Positions 1 to 10,550 of a DNA stretch of 64,000 nt are shown here, in pieces. The DNA is from Athripsodes cinereus (taxonomy: Eukaryota > Arthropoda > Insecta > Trichoptera > Leptoceridae), in NCBI GenBank assembly GCA_947579605.1, contig OX388329.1, positions 204,153-268,152 on the forward strand, given 5' to 3'. The notes under the pieces are model-generated. The model saw nothing but the letters and a program-made list of their open reading frames with translations, was not told the DNA's origin and did no database searches. The position numbers and the translations under genes were made by a program. Numbering within the stretch: position 1 is the first letter of the stretch; each line of letters opens with the position of its first letter.

Positions 1-159
1 CAAATTATACTATTTTCATTGCTACATTATGTTCATTCATTCATCACCATGAAAAACACAACATATCAACAAGGAATTAATAGAAAGCAAAAATACAAGT
101 GCCATTGTCCTTCCACGAATGAGTATCCTTTATGCTAATACAAAAAATTAAAAATATCC

Positions 160-235
160 ATCCGCTGTGTGCTTGTTCCTTCAAAACTACAAAAATGGCC
201 ACCAATCGTGGCTTCAACCTTGCAAGAAAAATAAA
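160..235 (+). repeat. Inverted BEL/Pao LTR-like fragment at the broken 3' end
   Basis: The + strand here carries CTGTGTGCTTGTTCCTTCAA followed by a block resembling CCAATCGTGGCTTC. Both match, in the opposite orientation and with some divergence, the intact LTR at 4999-5251. The gag-pol frame runs into this piece and stops, so the element's 3' end has been replaced by an inverted LTR fragment, from a rearrangement or from a second related copy. Bases 1-159 show nothing else I can name. Confidence 0.6.
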
Positions 236-3200
236 ATTATACAAGGTAGCAATTGTGTGAGTGGACGAGAATTTAAAATCTGTTCTATTTGTGCCAGTAC
301 TGTTATTAATTGCTCAAAAGTCAGTAGAGAACCTCCCAAAGACCGACGCAAATGGTGTTTTGTTGATCGTACCGCGCTCTCCCATAGACCCCCATAATGG
401 GGAGAATAACTTGGTATGAATTTGAAATCTATTCCAACATTTGACGCGTAATTTTGAATTATATTTTGATTATTTTTGTTATTGTATAATTTAAATAATT
501 CATGCAAAACGTTCTGAGCTCCCTTAAAGGTGGAAGCATTGTCACAATATATAGTAGATGGGAGATTCCTTCTGGCTATAAATCTTTTTAAACATGCCAA
601 GAATGCATCCGTTGTCAGGTCGGACACCAGGTCGAGATGGATAGCTTTTGTAGTAAAACAAACAAATACAGCAATATACCCTTTAGTAACAATGGACTTT
701 CTGATTCGGGACTGCTTCACGCTGACCGGGCCTGCAAAATCTATACCCGTTTTTTGAAATGGTCGAGATTCAATGACTCTATCAGATGGGAGAGATCCCA
801 TCAATTGTTTAGATGCCAAAGCCTTTAATTTAAAACAAGTAATACAACTGTGCAGGGCTTTCTTGATAAGTTTGACCCCGCTAATAATCCAATATCTTAA
901 ACTTAAATTTGCAAGTACTAGCCTATTGCCAGCATGAAGCAGTCGCAAATGTTCCCTTACAATCAATAACATGGTTACATTACTATTTTTTGATAAAATT
1001 ATTGGATGCTTTTGTGAGTACGACAAGGCTGAACCCTGAATTCTACCACCTACACGCAATATTCCATTGGAATCAAGAAAAGGATTAAGACCTTTTAAAT
1101 TTGACTTTAAGGACCTTTGCCTGATCAGTGAGTCAATTTCTTCATGAAAATGTATTTTTTGTTCATTTTTTATTATCAAAAGTAATGAGAAATCTAATTC
1201 TTTGTATGACAAAAATTTTTCCTTAAAACGTGAAGTTTTATTTCTACAATTTTTACAAAATCTTATAACAAAAGCAAGAACTCGTTGCATCTTTTGAATG
1301 GTAGAGAATCGTTTTAAATATTCAAAAATATCATTTCTTTCAGGGGTCGTACACACCAAGACTCGCTGGTCCACAAGCTCCTCTCCTGCGGGCTCAAAGC
1401 CAATGCTTGCAAAATTGCATTGCCGATCCCGCAGGGGCTGGGGACCAGTCCACCAAAGACTATGGACGCTTAAGAGCCTCGGGGTGACTCCCCTACTGAC
1501 ACAATCCGCAGGATTTAAATCAGTTTTAACATGATACCAGTGAAAATCCTTTGTAAGATCTTTTATTAAATGAATTCTGTTTGCCACATAAGCTTCTAAT
1601 TTAAATAAAGAATTTTTTATCCATGATAACACCACCATTGAGTCTGTAAAAAGACATATTTTTTGAATAGATATTTTAACATTAAGAATCTCTAATACTT
1701 TACAAGTTAGTTTTGTCAGAAGGACACAAGCATTTAATTCTAATCTTGGAATTGTAAGTTTGTTTTGTATAGGATTCATTCTAGATTTAGAACACAATAA
1801 TGTCATGGTTACGGTGTCGTCACAGTGGATAGTTCTCAAATAAAGTACACATCCATGTGCAGTTTCCAAAGATGCATCAGCAAAACCTATTAATTGATAT
1901 TCTATAGCGTTTTCTGTATGTAATGTTCTTTCTATTTTTATAGTAGGCATTTGTTTGATGTCTTGAATGAATTTATTCCAAGCATCTAAGATGTGACTCG
2001 GGGGAACTGTATCCCATCCTATGTTTGAGATCCAAATTTGTTGCATTATTTGCTTTGCTATTACTACAATTGGACTTATTAATCCCAATGGATCATAAAA
2101 TTTACTAATGAAGCTAAGAATCTCTCTTTTGGTTGAGGCAGATTGTGTCAATAGGGGGGGGTCAAATTTGAATTGATCTAACTTAAGGTCTAAAACTAGA
2201 CCTAAAGTTTTTATTGACTCATTAGTCAATTCAATGTCGTCGGATCGCTGTGACTGACCTGGGACATTATGCAGCACATCGGGGTTGTTCGACGCCCATT
2301 TATGGAGTTTAAACCCTCCAATATTTAACAACTCAATCAACTGCCTTTGTGTTTCTACAAGACCTTCTAGAGAGCTCTCGCTTACTAGAATATCATCTAC
2401 ATATGTATAATTTAATAGTGCGAAGGAGGCCAAAGGATATTCATGTTTGTACATTAAGGCTAGTTCTTTCAAACATCTGGTCGCTAAAAAACTAGAGCAT
2501 TTTAAACCGTATGTCACAGTGTTAAGTTGGATGCATTTAATTTCATCACTACTAGATTCTCTCCAGAGTATATTCTGTAAACATCTTTGGCCTCCTTCCA
2601 CCAGTACATTTCTATACATCTGTTTAATATCACATGTCATGACACAATTATTTATTCTAAACAATGTTAAAATTTCAAAGAGGTCTCTTTGGACCACAGG
2701 TCCATTAAGCATTAAATCGTTCAACGAGAGCCCTCCAGCAGCCCTCGCAGATGCGTCGAAGACTACTCTCAACTTGGTTGACAAAGCATTTTCTTTTATT
2801 ACTGGGTGGTGAGGTAGAAAACACCTATCATTTTGATTACATTCACTCATGTCAATATATTGAGCATGTCCCAGTCGCAGATATTCATTTATGAAATCCC
2901 TGTATCTATCAAATAGCTGAGGATCTTTGGCAAATCTTTTTTCTAAATTAAAAAGTCTTTTCAAAGCAATAGCGAAAGAGTTTCCCAACGTTTTAGGTAT
3001 CTCTTCTACTGGGACCTTAAAAGGAATTGATACAATAAATCTGTCATTTAATTTTACCGTTGATGAAAAATATTCCTCGCAGATTTCATCCTCAACAGCG
3101 TGTTCTTTGAATTTTTCTGGAACCTTTTCTGTTTCCCAGAATTTTTTGATACTATCTTGAATGTCGCAACCCCGATGTGTGCAATGCAGCGTCACTGCGC

Positions 3201-4917
3201 TCCGACGATCCGACAGCGGAAGGCTCCCAGCGACCACATATCCAAGGCTGGTGTGTACAAGTCTCGGTGCGACGACGCCTCTGCCTGACTCACTGATCGA
3301 GGTGTCCTCTGGCAGCAGAACCTGGAAGAAAATATCAGATCCGAGTAACAAGTCCACATCAGAAGGTACAGAGAATTGGCTATCGGCCAGTGCGATGCCA
3401 TCGGGAATTTTTAAGTTTGCTATGTCAAATTTTTCTTGTGGTAATTTAGAGGTTATTTTGTCAATTATGTAAAAGTCAGAATTCAATGAAAATGGGTAAA
3501 CTATTGAGTGTATATCTAAGTTAACAAAATGCTCTACGCGAGTCGTATGCTGTGAAATTCCTGTGATTTTAAGGTTGGATCTTTTAAATGGTTTGCCTAT
3601 TTGCTTAGCCAATTTTGATGTAATGAATGATGTTTGACTAGCAGTGTCTAATAAGCCCCTGGCTAATATGCGACTTCCATTGGCTGAAACAATGCTAACT
3701 TGAACTGTAGGAATGATACTTACATTTTCTGCTACCTGAGATATGAGACTTACGCTGGCATCACTTACGACACTGGCCTCCGGCCCGTGTAGTAAGGTGT
3801 TATGTTTTTGTTTACATATTGCACACTTTCCTTTGTACCTGCACCTAGAGAAATGTTTATTTAAGCACATCCTACACCTCTTCTGTGAGGTTATGAATTT
3901 AATTTTTTGATCCAAGGAGGATTCCACAAACTTGGGACATTCAAAAAGTCTGTGCGTATTTTTACGCGCTTGACAAAACTCACAAATATTTGACGTTTGA
4001 GTTGTCAATGTCACCTTGGTGTTGCTAGTTTTAAAATCCCTTTTCTCTACATTATTACGTTGATATGAGGTACTTTCGAAAGCGTTTACACGTAGTTCTA
4101 AAAAATTCAAAAATTCATTTAAATCAAACTCAGTATCCTCAACCTTCTCAAGGTGGTATGCCCTGCGGGTATAAACATCTAATTTTTTAAGCAATAAAAC
4201 AACTAAAAATGCACCCCACTGATGTGTGGGATGTCCTAAATTTTTTAGCGCTGCTAAATTCTGCCTAGTCGCACTCACAATGTTTTTCATGTGGTTGAAA
4301 TCTGCCTTACTAGCTGTAGGCAAGTCAATCAATGTTTCCACATGATTAATTGTTAATTTGAATAAATTATCGTAAGTATTCTTAATAATAAGTAAAGCCT
4401 CACCGTAACTTCCTTGGGTGGTCGGCAGGTTCTTGACAAGGTCGTAGGCTTCCCCCTTCAAGAAATGCTTGAGGTAAAACAGCTTCTGCAGGTCGCTAAG
4501 GCTGTCATCTTGGTGTATCATCGTCTCAAACATTTGGATGAAGGGGCGATAGTCCTCCAGCTTCCCGTCAAAGGCCGGTATTTGGATGTTCGGCAGCTTA
4601 ATGTTAGGCACATGGTGTGTGGCCATGGACTCGTCTCTCAGCGTGTCCCTGTCCTTGGCTGATGCTGCGTTTATTCGGGATCTCACCAGGCTCAAGCATT
4701 GACAGAAAACCTCTTCAGTTGCTTCGGCGTCTCCATCGTCTTGAAGTTCCATTGCCAGGTCCTCGTATCGTCTGAAGGCGTCGATCAATCTTTGCTCTTT
4801 AATTTTTAGGTCTTCCACTGTTGCGGTGTGTAGAAAGTCATCAGTTAGGCTATTTTTTAAGCGTGTTAAAGCGCCTTTTGAGTAAGCCTTTTTGGCTAGT
4901 ATCTTTTGTTCTTCCAT
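214..4917 (-). CDS. BEL/Pao LTR retrotransposon gag-pol polyprotein (3' truncated)
   Basis: This single open frame encodes Gag, protease, reverse transcriptase, RNase H and integrase. The frame is open from 5016, but its first 33 codons lie in the LTR and primer-binding site, so the Met at 4917 (MEEQKILAKK) is the likely start, giving about 1567 residues. Visible in order: Gag Cys/His knuckles (CEFC onward, about 310-370); an aspartic protease motif LLDTAS (about 420); RT CDIKQMY (about 765) and YVDD (about 840); RNase H FADAS and FTDSM (about 1010 and 1090); integrase HAGN...CITC zinc region (about 1327-1358); and the DDE core GIDFAGPV, YCDNAS, YGGLWES (about 1393, 1458, 1508). The frame ends soon after LNSRPLT, where family members continue with an integrase C-terminal region, so the 3' end is missing. 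No internal stops over 4.7 kb implies a young copy, but the truncation should make it non-autonomous. Confidence 0.93.
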   Translation of the reverse strand: MEEQKILAKKAYSKGALTRLKNSLTDDFLHTATVEDLKIKEQRLIDAFRRYEDLAMELQDDGDAEATEEVFCQCLSLVRSRINAASAKDRDTLRDESMATHHVPNIKLPNIQIPAFDGKLEDYRPFIQMFETMIHQDDSLSDLQKLFYLKHFLKGEAYDLVKNLPTTQGSYGEALLIIKNTYDNLFKLTINHVETLIDLPTASKADFNHMKNIVSATRQNLAALKNLGHPTHQWGAFLVVLLLKKLDVYTRRAYHLEKVEDTEFDLNEFLNFLELRVNAFESTSYQRNNVEKRDFKTSNTKVTLTTQTSNICEFCQARKNTHRLFECPKFVESSLDQKIKFITSQKRCRMCLNKHFSRCRYKGKCAICKQKHNTLLHGPEASVVSDASVSLISQVAENVSIIPTVQVSIVSANGSRILARGLLDTASQTSFITSKLAKQIGKPFKRSNLKITGISQHTTRVEHFVNLDIHSIVYPFSLNSDFYIIDKITSKLPQEKFDIANLKIPDGIALADSQFSVPSDVDLLLGSDIFFQVLLPEDTSISESGRGVVAPRLVHTSLGYVVAGSLPLSDRRSAVTLHCTHRGCDIQDSIKKFWETEKVPEKFKEHAVEDEICEEYFSSTVKLNDRFIVSIPFKVPVEEIPKTLGNSFAIALKRLFNLEKRFAKDPQLFDRYRDFINEYLRLGHAQYIDMSECNQNDRCFLPHHPVIKENALSTKLRVVFDASARAAGGLSLNDLMLNGPVVQRDLFEILTLFRINNCVMTCDIKQMYRNVLVEGGQRCLQNILWRESSSDEIKCIQLNTVTYGLKCSSFLATRCLKELALMYKHEYPLASFALLNYTYVDDILVSESSLEGLVETQRQLIELLNIGGFKLHKWASNNPDVLHNVPGQSQRSDDIELTNESIKTLGLVLDLKLDQFKFDPPLLTQSASTKREILSFISKFYDPLGLISPIVVIAKQIMQQIWISNIGWDTVPPSHILDAWNKFIQDIKQMPTIKIERTLHTENAIEYQLIGFADASLETAHGCVLYLRTIHCDDTVTMTLLCSKSRMNPIQNKLTIPRLELNACVLLTKLTCKVLEILNVKISIQKICLFTDSMVVLSWIKNSLFKLEAYVANRIHLIKDLTKDFHWYHVKTDLNPADCVSRGVTPRLLSVHSLWWTGPQPLRDRQCNFASIGFEPAGEELVDQRVLVCTTPERNDIFEYLKRFSTIQKMQRVLAFVIRFCKNCRNKTSRFKEKFLSYKELDFSLLLIIKNEQKIHFHEEIDSLIRQRSLKSNLKGLNPFLDSNGILRVGGRIQGSALSYSQKHPIILSKNSNVTMLLIVREHLRLLHAGNRLVLANLSLRYWIISGVKLIKKALHSCITCFKLKALASKQLMGSLPSDRVIESRPFQKTGIDFAGPVSVKQSRIRKSIVTKGYIAVFVCFTTKAIHLDLVSDLTTDAFLACLKRFIARRNLPSTIYCDNASTFKGAQNVLHELFKLYNNKNNQNIIQNYASNVGIDFKFIPSYSPHYGGLWESAVRSTKHHLRRSLGGSLLTFEQLITVLAQIEQILNSRPLTQLLPCIILFFLQG

Positions 4918-4979
4918 GATGTATTCTGTAATCTGAAGTAATCCGATTGTTTTCGCGGTATTTAATATTTTTGCTTTCC

Positions 4980-4998
4980 CGGTCTGACGAAGGACCAA
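4980..4998 (-). other. Primer-binding site of the BEL/Pao element
   Basis: Directly inside the 5' LTR terminus (ATTCAACA on the - strand), the sequence TTGGTCCTTCGTCAGACCG sits where a tRNA primer would anneal. The tRNA species was not determined. Confidence 0.6.
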
Positions 4999-5251
4999 TG
5001 TTGAATTAATAATCAACGGGTATTTGGTCCATTAAAGCAAAGCCACGATCGGATTACAACATTTATTATTTTGAAGGAACAAGCACACAGTATAGTTTAC
5101 AACAGTTTATAAGCGGATATGACCAAAGAGAAAGAAAGCTAATATGGCCGCCCCTTTTATACCTTTTTAGACGCGAGTGTTGCCCGACTGAGAAACCAGT
5201 GCGTACAGCACCCACGTCTATGGTAAGTTATTAAATTTAACAGGCCCTACA
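4999..5251 (-). repeat. BEL/Pao 5' long terminal repeat
   Basis: On the - strand the 253-bp segment begins TGTAGGGCCTG and ends ATTCAACA, the canonical TG...CA ends. It contains a TATA-like box and lies directly upstream of the primer-binding site. The boundary rests on these termini because the partner LTR is missing. Confidence 0.75.
5148..5164 (-). promoter_or_regulatory. LTR TATA-box promoter of the BEL/Pao element
   Basis: The - strand reads GGTATAAAAGGGGCGGC, a strong TATA box about 90 bp into the LTR, the usual U3 position. Transcription would start some 25-30 bp further on in the - direction. Confidence 0.55.
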
Positions 5252-5329
5252 ATAATTTTATATTCTATTTAGGGAATATTTATATCATACTACAAGGTGA
5301 ACCACACTAAAGTATTCTCTCAGAATTTT

Positions 5330-6660
5330 CAGGGCTTGTAGTCTAAGATCGAGGAGTTTAGAGCAAACTTATTTGCAAATAATTATGATATGATTGTTCT
5401 GACGGAAACTTGGCTAAATTGTGGGATATTTGATAGCGAACTTTTTCAAAACGAATAATATATACAGTTTACCGGAAGGATAGGGATTTCATGTTGAGTG
5501 GTAAAAGGGATGAAGGTGGGGTCTTAATTGCTGTAAATCAGACACTAGGATGTTCACCCACTCTTGTTTGGGATGATATTGGTGAAAGTTTTTTTACCAG
5601 TATTCGTTTTTCATCGGTAATACATAGTTCCATGGAAAAATGCTCATCGCTACTAGGTGTAGTATATATACCGCCTTCCACATCCTTAGATACTTAAAAC
5701 ATCTTTTTTAAAAGTATATCTGAACGTTTAATCAGCTATTACGACAAAACGGATATTTGTCTTATTGGAGAATTCAATATCCCAACAATCCAATGGAAAA
5801 AAGACCCCGATGTTTAGTCAATCTTTGTTCCGTATCCTTATTCGGGTCCTGTTGCGCAGTATTTGATAGAATCTATATCTTTTCTCAATATGTTTCAGTA
5901 TAACGGAGTTTATAACAGCAATCAAGTTAACTTGGATTTAGTTCTTTCAACTATTCCGTGTTCTGTTACCAGATGTGACTCTCCACTGGTTGGTAAGGAT
6001 TCACACTATCCTTCACTGTTGATAGATTATGAATTTGAAATTGCTGAGGATTTGTCTCAAAATATGATCCAGAAGTATTTAACACGAGTACTGTAACAGA
6101 AATAACTTGCACTTGAATCTAGAGAAGTGTAATCTGATCTCTTTTACCAAAAATAGAAACAAAATTCGATAAATTTACAATATCCATAATCATGATTTAA
6201 AAGAAGTACATAAGATTAGAGATTTAAGTGTGGTGTTTGACTCTGAACTTCACTTTGATGATCACGTGAACAAAATTATCGAAGAGAGCAATAAAAAACT
6301 GAGATTTATTCTGAGATCTACAAAGTCATTTAGGTTATATGAATCGTATTTGTACTTGTACTTATCGTTGTTTCGCTCCAAGCTGGAGGACTGTTCCTCT
6401 GTATGGAATCCACATTTTAAAAAAATATGTCGATTAAGTTGAGAGAACTCAGTCTAAATTCATTCGTTCGGTTAGGAAGAGATTGCATTATCCTGTATTT
6501 ATTAAAGATTTGCCTAAATTGGAATAAAGAAGAGTTTTGCTGGATGCATGCAACCTGAGAAAAATATGCTTGTCCGAATACGATGTGCCTAATATTTTAG
6601 ATAGGATTAACTTTAGAATGCTTCCTTTAACAAGATCTTGTTTTCCGTTCTACATTTAAA
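5330..6660 (+). pseudogene. Decayed Jockey/CR1-type LINE with deleted RT core
   Basis: Translated pieces show an APE endonuclease N-terminus (a frame with LRSKIEEFRANLF, then NYDMIVLTETWLN at about 5345-5430). Further endonuclease pieces follow at 5491-5697 and 5863-6096 (NLDLVLSTI, DSPLVGKDSHYPSL). Then comes the C-terminal end of a reverse transcriptase at 6220-6440 (DLSVVFDSELHFDDHVNKI, LEDCSSVWNPHF) and a relic of the tail to about 6650. The catalytic RT core is missing and several stops and frameshifts break the frame, so this is a dead copy of about 1.3 kb. The clade is judged from motif style only. Bases 6660-7130 are low-complexity T- and A-rich sequence with no recognised feature. 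Confidence 0.8.
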
Positions 6661-7129
6661 AAAAAAAAACAAAAACGAAGACTCAAGAAACCCTGTTTAT
6701 AGAATTTTAAAGTGCCAATTACGTCAGGTTTGTGAGAAAGGAGAGTTGAGAGTAGAATAAGATGAAATAAATGTTTGATAAAATGCGAAGTGTTTGGGAT
6801 AGTATTTATTTTTAGTCTATTTTTTAAAATTTAGATTTTTCTTTTTTTAGAGTTTTTTTTTGTATTGTTATTGCATACATCAGTGAATGTGTGAATGTGT
6901 TTGTGCGAATGAATGTATTATGTGTGCGAAATTGGGTGAGTGGATGTATTGTGAATCAATGTATTGTGTGTAAGATTTTCTATAATTTGTTTTGTGTGTT
7001 ATTGCTGAAGTGTGCACTGTTTCGATGTAAGACTATTGGAATGTTTTTGTCGCTTACATGTTTATATTTATATGTGTTTCATCTGTTGTGTACCATGTAA
7101 ATGAAGAAAAAAATCTGTAATTCGGTGAA

Positions 7130-7330
7130 AGTACCGGATACTTACCCGGTACATTGTGGAAAAAGGTACTGCAAAAAATATTCTTTAAGAAAACCGAGGA
7201 GTTTTGAAATATTTCAAATTCCTATACCATTTTGAAGTCAATATTCGCTATTCGCATTCGCATTCGCGAATGTCGGCAACAAATATTCGCATTCGCATTC
7301 GCGAATATCCAAAATCACACATTCGTTACA
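7130..7330. repeat. ATTCGC-rich repeat and dispersed 'ccgaggagttttgaaatattt' block
   Basis: Bases 7190-7240 match a block inside the hAT element at 26780-26830 and, more weakly, one near 22560. Bases 7245-7325 contain two runs of ATTCGCATTCGCATTCGCGA ending in the palindrome ATTCGCGAAT. Bases 7330-7800 hold only AT-rich unique-looking sequence. Confidence 0.6.
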
Positions 7331-7799
7331 TCACTAGTACGTACCAATGATTCGTTGTGAAATTTCGTTAGTATTTTTCTCAGTGTGAATATAGGTTAAT
7401 TCAATATCCTATAGCATACAATTATATTATACATAATATCATCGTCATGAACGTGAAGCATAAAAAATAACAGTAAGAATATTTGCTAAAACAATATCTA
7501 TATTAATGTTATTATGTATGTATAGTGAGTGACCTCACATCTTGTGGAATATATTTTTCTACATGATGTGTGATGTTTGCTCGGACTAATAATTCCGCTG
7601 CACATTTTTACTAAACTCTATAATATGTACAATCATATAATATGTAGGTATATGTATGTAGTTTATACGTATCATAATAATACTATGCACCTATGTATGT
7701 ATGTAGGTCTGAATAATATTATAATTAGAAACGTATTGGATCTATCGACCAAACAGTTCCATAACTCGAGTTGGTAGTACACACAATAACCTTCCAATT

Positions 7800-8220
7800 A
7801 TACTACTATACTATACCCTCACGCCGTGTCCCAAGTGGGGTAGACAGAGAGAACGGAACGCCAAACAGATCTATCTTTACACACTTCCTTCGCTTCCTCC
7901 ACATTCATACAGTTCCTCATACACGCACGTCGGTTCCTCTTACTCAACACGCGGCCGTCCTTGAGAATTTGATCCACGTGATCAAGCCACGTGGTTCTCG
8001 GACGCCCGCGTTTCCTCACACCCTTTCTTTCAGATAAGTATATCCTCTTTGTCATTCTTACCTCGTTCATTCGTTCAACATGTCCAAACCACCTTAGTTT
8101 ATTCACGCGCATTCTGTCCACAACAGTCTTCTTGCATCCGCTCATTCTTCTAATATCCTCATTCTTCACTCTATCACGCAGCGTTTTACCAACCATTCTT
8201 CTCAACGACCTACCTTCCAA
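7800..8220 (-). pseudogene. 5'-truncated LINE 3' end (RT C-terminal region), family A
   Basis: An open frame of 133 codons carries the RT C-terminal signature LRWFGHVERMNEVRMTKRI, then RGRPRTTWLDHVDQIL, then CMRNCMNVEEAKEVCKDRS. It stops at the 3' terminal sequence GGGACACGGCGTGAGGGTAT (read on the - strand). Only the last ~130 codons of the LINE are present. The same piece recurs at many places in the window, always keeping this 3' end. Confidence 0.85.
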
Positions 8221-8725
8221 TTACACTAAAAATATGTACCTAAGTACAAAAAAATACACGGTTCCCTTTGTGCATCAAATATTTCATTACGGATAAAAAT
8301 TAATGATGGTACCCAATTTAAATTCCACAAATAAATATTTTGAATTGTTTATCTATTGAACGTAACAAAGACAATGTAACTAGGTACCTATATTGACAAT
8401 GTCTTTAGAAGACGAAACTGTCTCTCTAAATAATATACAATGACATAGTATTTATTGAGTTTACATTTTTTTTTGTAAAACTATATACATATATATGAAT
8501 TTATTTTTAAATTTTCGCATTTTACCTGGACTTGGTATCTGCGTTCGTTATGATAAATTATATCTTTCAACAGACATCTGCGATCACTTTAGATCTTAAT
8601 ACACATCCTTTAACGGGTAGAGAGAGAGAGTATGGGTGTCTCCAATGTAAGTAAATTCGTAAGCATATCATATATATATGAAAGAAAACATAATTAGTTT
8701 TAGTTTTCCTAAAATTTTTATTGAA
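8221..8725. other. Gap: AT-rich, no gene seen
   Basis: No coding pattern, RNA gene or transposon terminus was recognised; only a short GAGAGA run near 8620 stands out. Confidence 0.5.
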
Positions 8726-8792
8726 TAGTGACCTGGTTTCGACTTATAAAGTTAGTTTGACAACAAATTTATAAGTGGAAACCAGGTCACTA
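8726..8792. repeat. Inverted repeat (25-bp stem)
   Basis: TAGTGACCTGGTTTCGACTT at 8726 is mirrored at 8768-8792 with one mismatch, leaving a loop of about 17 bases. It may be a relic of a foldback element. Confidence 0.75.
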
Positions 8793-8824
8793 ATTAATTA
8801 ATTATTAACTTTTTCAGTGCGAGC

Positions 8825-8884
8825 CACATCTATGTTTGGGCGCTATTGTCCGTGCCACTGCTGCTATCCACAAACATAGATGTG
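8825..8884. repeat. Inverted repeat (14-bp perfect stem)
   Basis: CACATCTATGTTTG at 8825-8838 pairs with CAAACATAGATGTG at 8871-8884. Confidence 0.7.
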
Positions 8885-9292
8885 TTAGCCTATTTTGTCG
8901 AATATCTTTTCATAAAGAGGCATTTATTGACAACATTTGTTTGTAAAAATATATTTACATATATCTAATGATATCTTGTGGATATCTAGACATTTTTATT
9001 ATTATAAAACTAAGAAATTTGATTTATAAATATAATGAAAAATCTTGTACGTTTTCGTCATTTAAAATACGCGCCATTATTTTGCGCAAGTGTATGTAAG
9101 TCTTGGAACCTTATCCAAAACATGAGGATTGTGGTTTTAGGTGCATAGTACTTAAAAAATAAAACATACAAAGTATTTCTGACTGATATAAGAAAATGTT
9201 CATTATAAACTTGCATCCGTATTAGTTTTGCATTTTTATATTATGTGATATACATATCTCAGTTTTGAAATAAACAAACCTATATATTTTAC

Positions 9293-9326
9293 ATAAGTGA
9301 CGGTACCAGAAGGCACCGTCACTTAT
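9293..9326. repeat. Hairpin before a LINE fragment
   Basis: ATAAGTGACGGT at 9293 pairs with ACCGTCACTTAT at 9315-9326 around a 10-base loop. Confidence 0.65.
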
Positions 9327-9334
9327 GAATACTA

Positions 9335-9717
9335 GGTAAAACGATGCGTGATAGAGTGAAGAATTATGATATTAAAAGAATGAGCGGATGCAAGATGAGT
9401 GTTGTGGACAGAATGCACGTGAGTAAACTACGGTGGTTTGGCCTTGTTGAACGAATGAACGACGTAAGAATGACAAAGAGGATATACTTGTCTAAAAGAA
9501 AGGGTGTAAGAAAGCGCGGGCGTCCGAGAACCACGTGGCTTGATCACGTGGATCAAATTCTCAAGGACGGCCGCGTTTTGAGTAAGAGGAACCGACGTAC
9601 GTGTATGAGAAACTGTATGAATGTGGAGAAAACGAAGGAAGTGTGTAAAGATAGATTTGTTTGGCTTTCCGTTCTCTCTGCCTAGCCCACTTGGGACACG
9701 ACGTGAGGGTATAGATA
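9335..9717 (+). pseudogene. 5'-truncated LINE 3' end, family A
   Basis: A 113-codon frame (MRDRVKNYDIKRMSGCKMSV, LRWFGLVERMNDVRMTKRI, RGRPRTTWLDHVDQIL) closely matches the 7800-8220 copy in the other orientation. It ends with TTGGGACACGACGTGAGGGT followed by a (GATA)n-like tail. It is truncated just upstream of the shared region and cannot encode an active RT. Confidence 0.85.
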
Positions 9718-9834
9718 AATAGATAGATAGATACCTACATATGCCTATGTTTACTAAATGAGCAAAAATGAGCATAATATAATAATTTTCGCTACACTAG
9801 TTAGAAGATGACAGTAAAAATTAAGGAAATTACT

Positions 9835-10068
9835 ACTACACCATCATGGTATATACCTACCTCAAATGGGAAAACCAGTAGACCGTTTTCGTTCAATAAA
9901 CATACAAACTGTTCTCTCGGTGTCAACAAAAAAACATGAAATTCAGGATAGGTAGCGTACCCCACCGCTGAATTTAAGACGCATTTTTTTGAACATTGCC
10001 TTTTACGGGACACTCGAAATCTACGGAAAGGAGTGAAAGACTTATTATTTGTCGAGTGCTCCACGGAA
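9835..10068 (-). mobile_element. SINE-like element, family 1
   Basis: On the - strand it carries the family's 5' head (CCGTGGAGCAC, then TTCGAGTGTCC-like and TTACA...TTAAATTCAGCG blocks) and a diverged 3' half. About ten copies or fragments of this ~260-bp family occur in the window. It has no coding capacity. Confidence 0.65.
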
Positions 10069-10139
10069 TCAGAGGAATTCGCTTAATGTATTCAACATTT
10101 TAATTAAGCCAACAATAAAATGATGAACTAATCTAGTGG

Positions 10140-10285
10140 TAAACATGCTGTATCCCAAGTGACGTAAACAGAGAGAACAAAATGGCAAACCTAGATCTAT
10201 TATTACATATTTCTTTCGCTCGTCTACATTCATACAATTTCTCATACACCCACGACAATTTCTCTTACTCAGCATACGGCTGATT
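10140..10285 (-). pseudogene. LINE family A 3' fragment
   Basis: The - strand encodes LSKRNCRGCMRNCMNVDERK and ends with a diverged form of the CACTTGGGACACGGCGTGAG terminus. Confidence 0.65.
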
Positions 10286-10440
10286 ATCTCTAACAAAATA
10301 TCCAATATTGCATGTAGATTAATAAGTAAATATGTAAGGTTTTACGAACACTTTAATGCTAGCATAAAAAAGTGGGATACCAATTCTATTCTAGGAGACT
10401 CCATGGAATAATTTTAACCTAATTAAAGTAAACATTTGCT

Positions 10441-10550
10441 TAAGCTGTGAAGCACTCGGTAGATGATAGGTGTGAGTTTTCGAGTGTCTTGCAAAAAGCG
10501 GATATTCGAAAAAGAATACATTTCATGTCTTAAATTCGCGTTGAAGTATA
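10441..10550 (+). mobile_element. SINE-like family 1, 5' half only
   Basis: GTGAAGCACTCGGTAGA, then GTTTTCGAGTGTCTTGC and CTTAAATTCGCG correspond in order to the head of the complete copy at 60828-61079. The 3' half is missing. Confidence 0.6.

Larger units (their letters stand above)
214..5251 (-). mobile_element. BEL/Pao LTR retrotransposon, 5' LTR plus internal region, 3' LTR absent
   Basis: Read on the - strand, the element has a 253-bp 5' LTR (4999-5251), a primer-binding site, a leader and gag-pol. The downstream LTR expected before position 214 is not present in direct orientation; only an inverted LTR-like fragment is found at 160-235. No target-site duplication can be checked because one end is lost. 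Confidence 0.85.

Noticed and set aside
3161..3472. Sense-strand open frames within the BEL/Pao gag-pol
   Set aside because: Shadows of the 1567-codon frame on the other strand.
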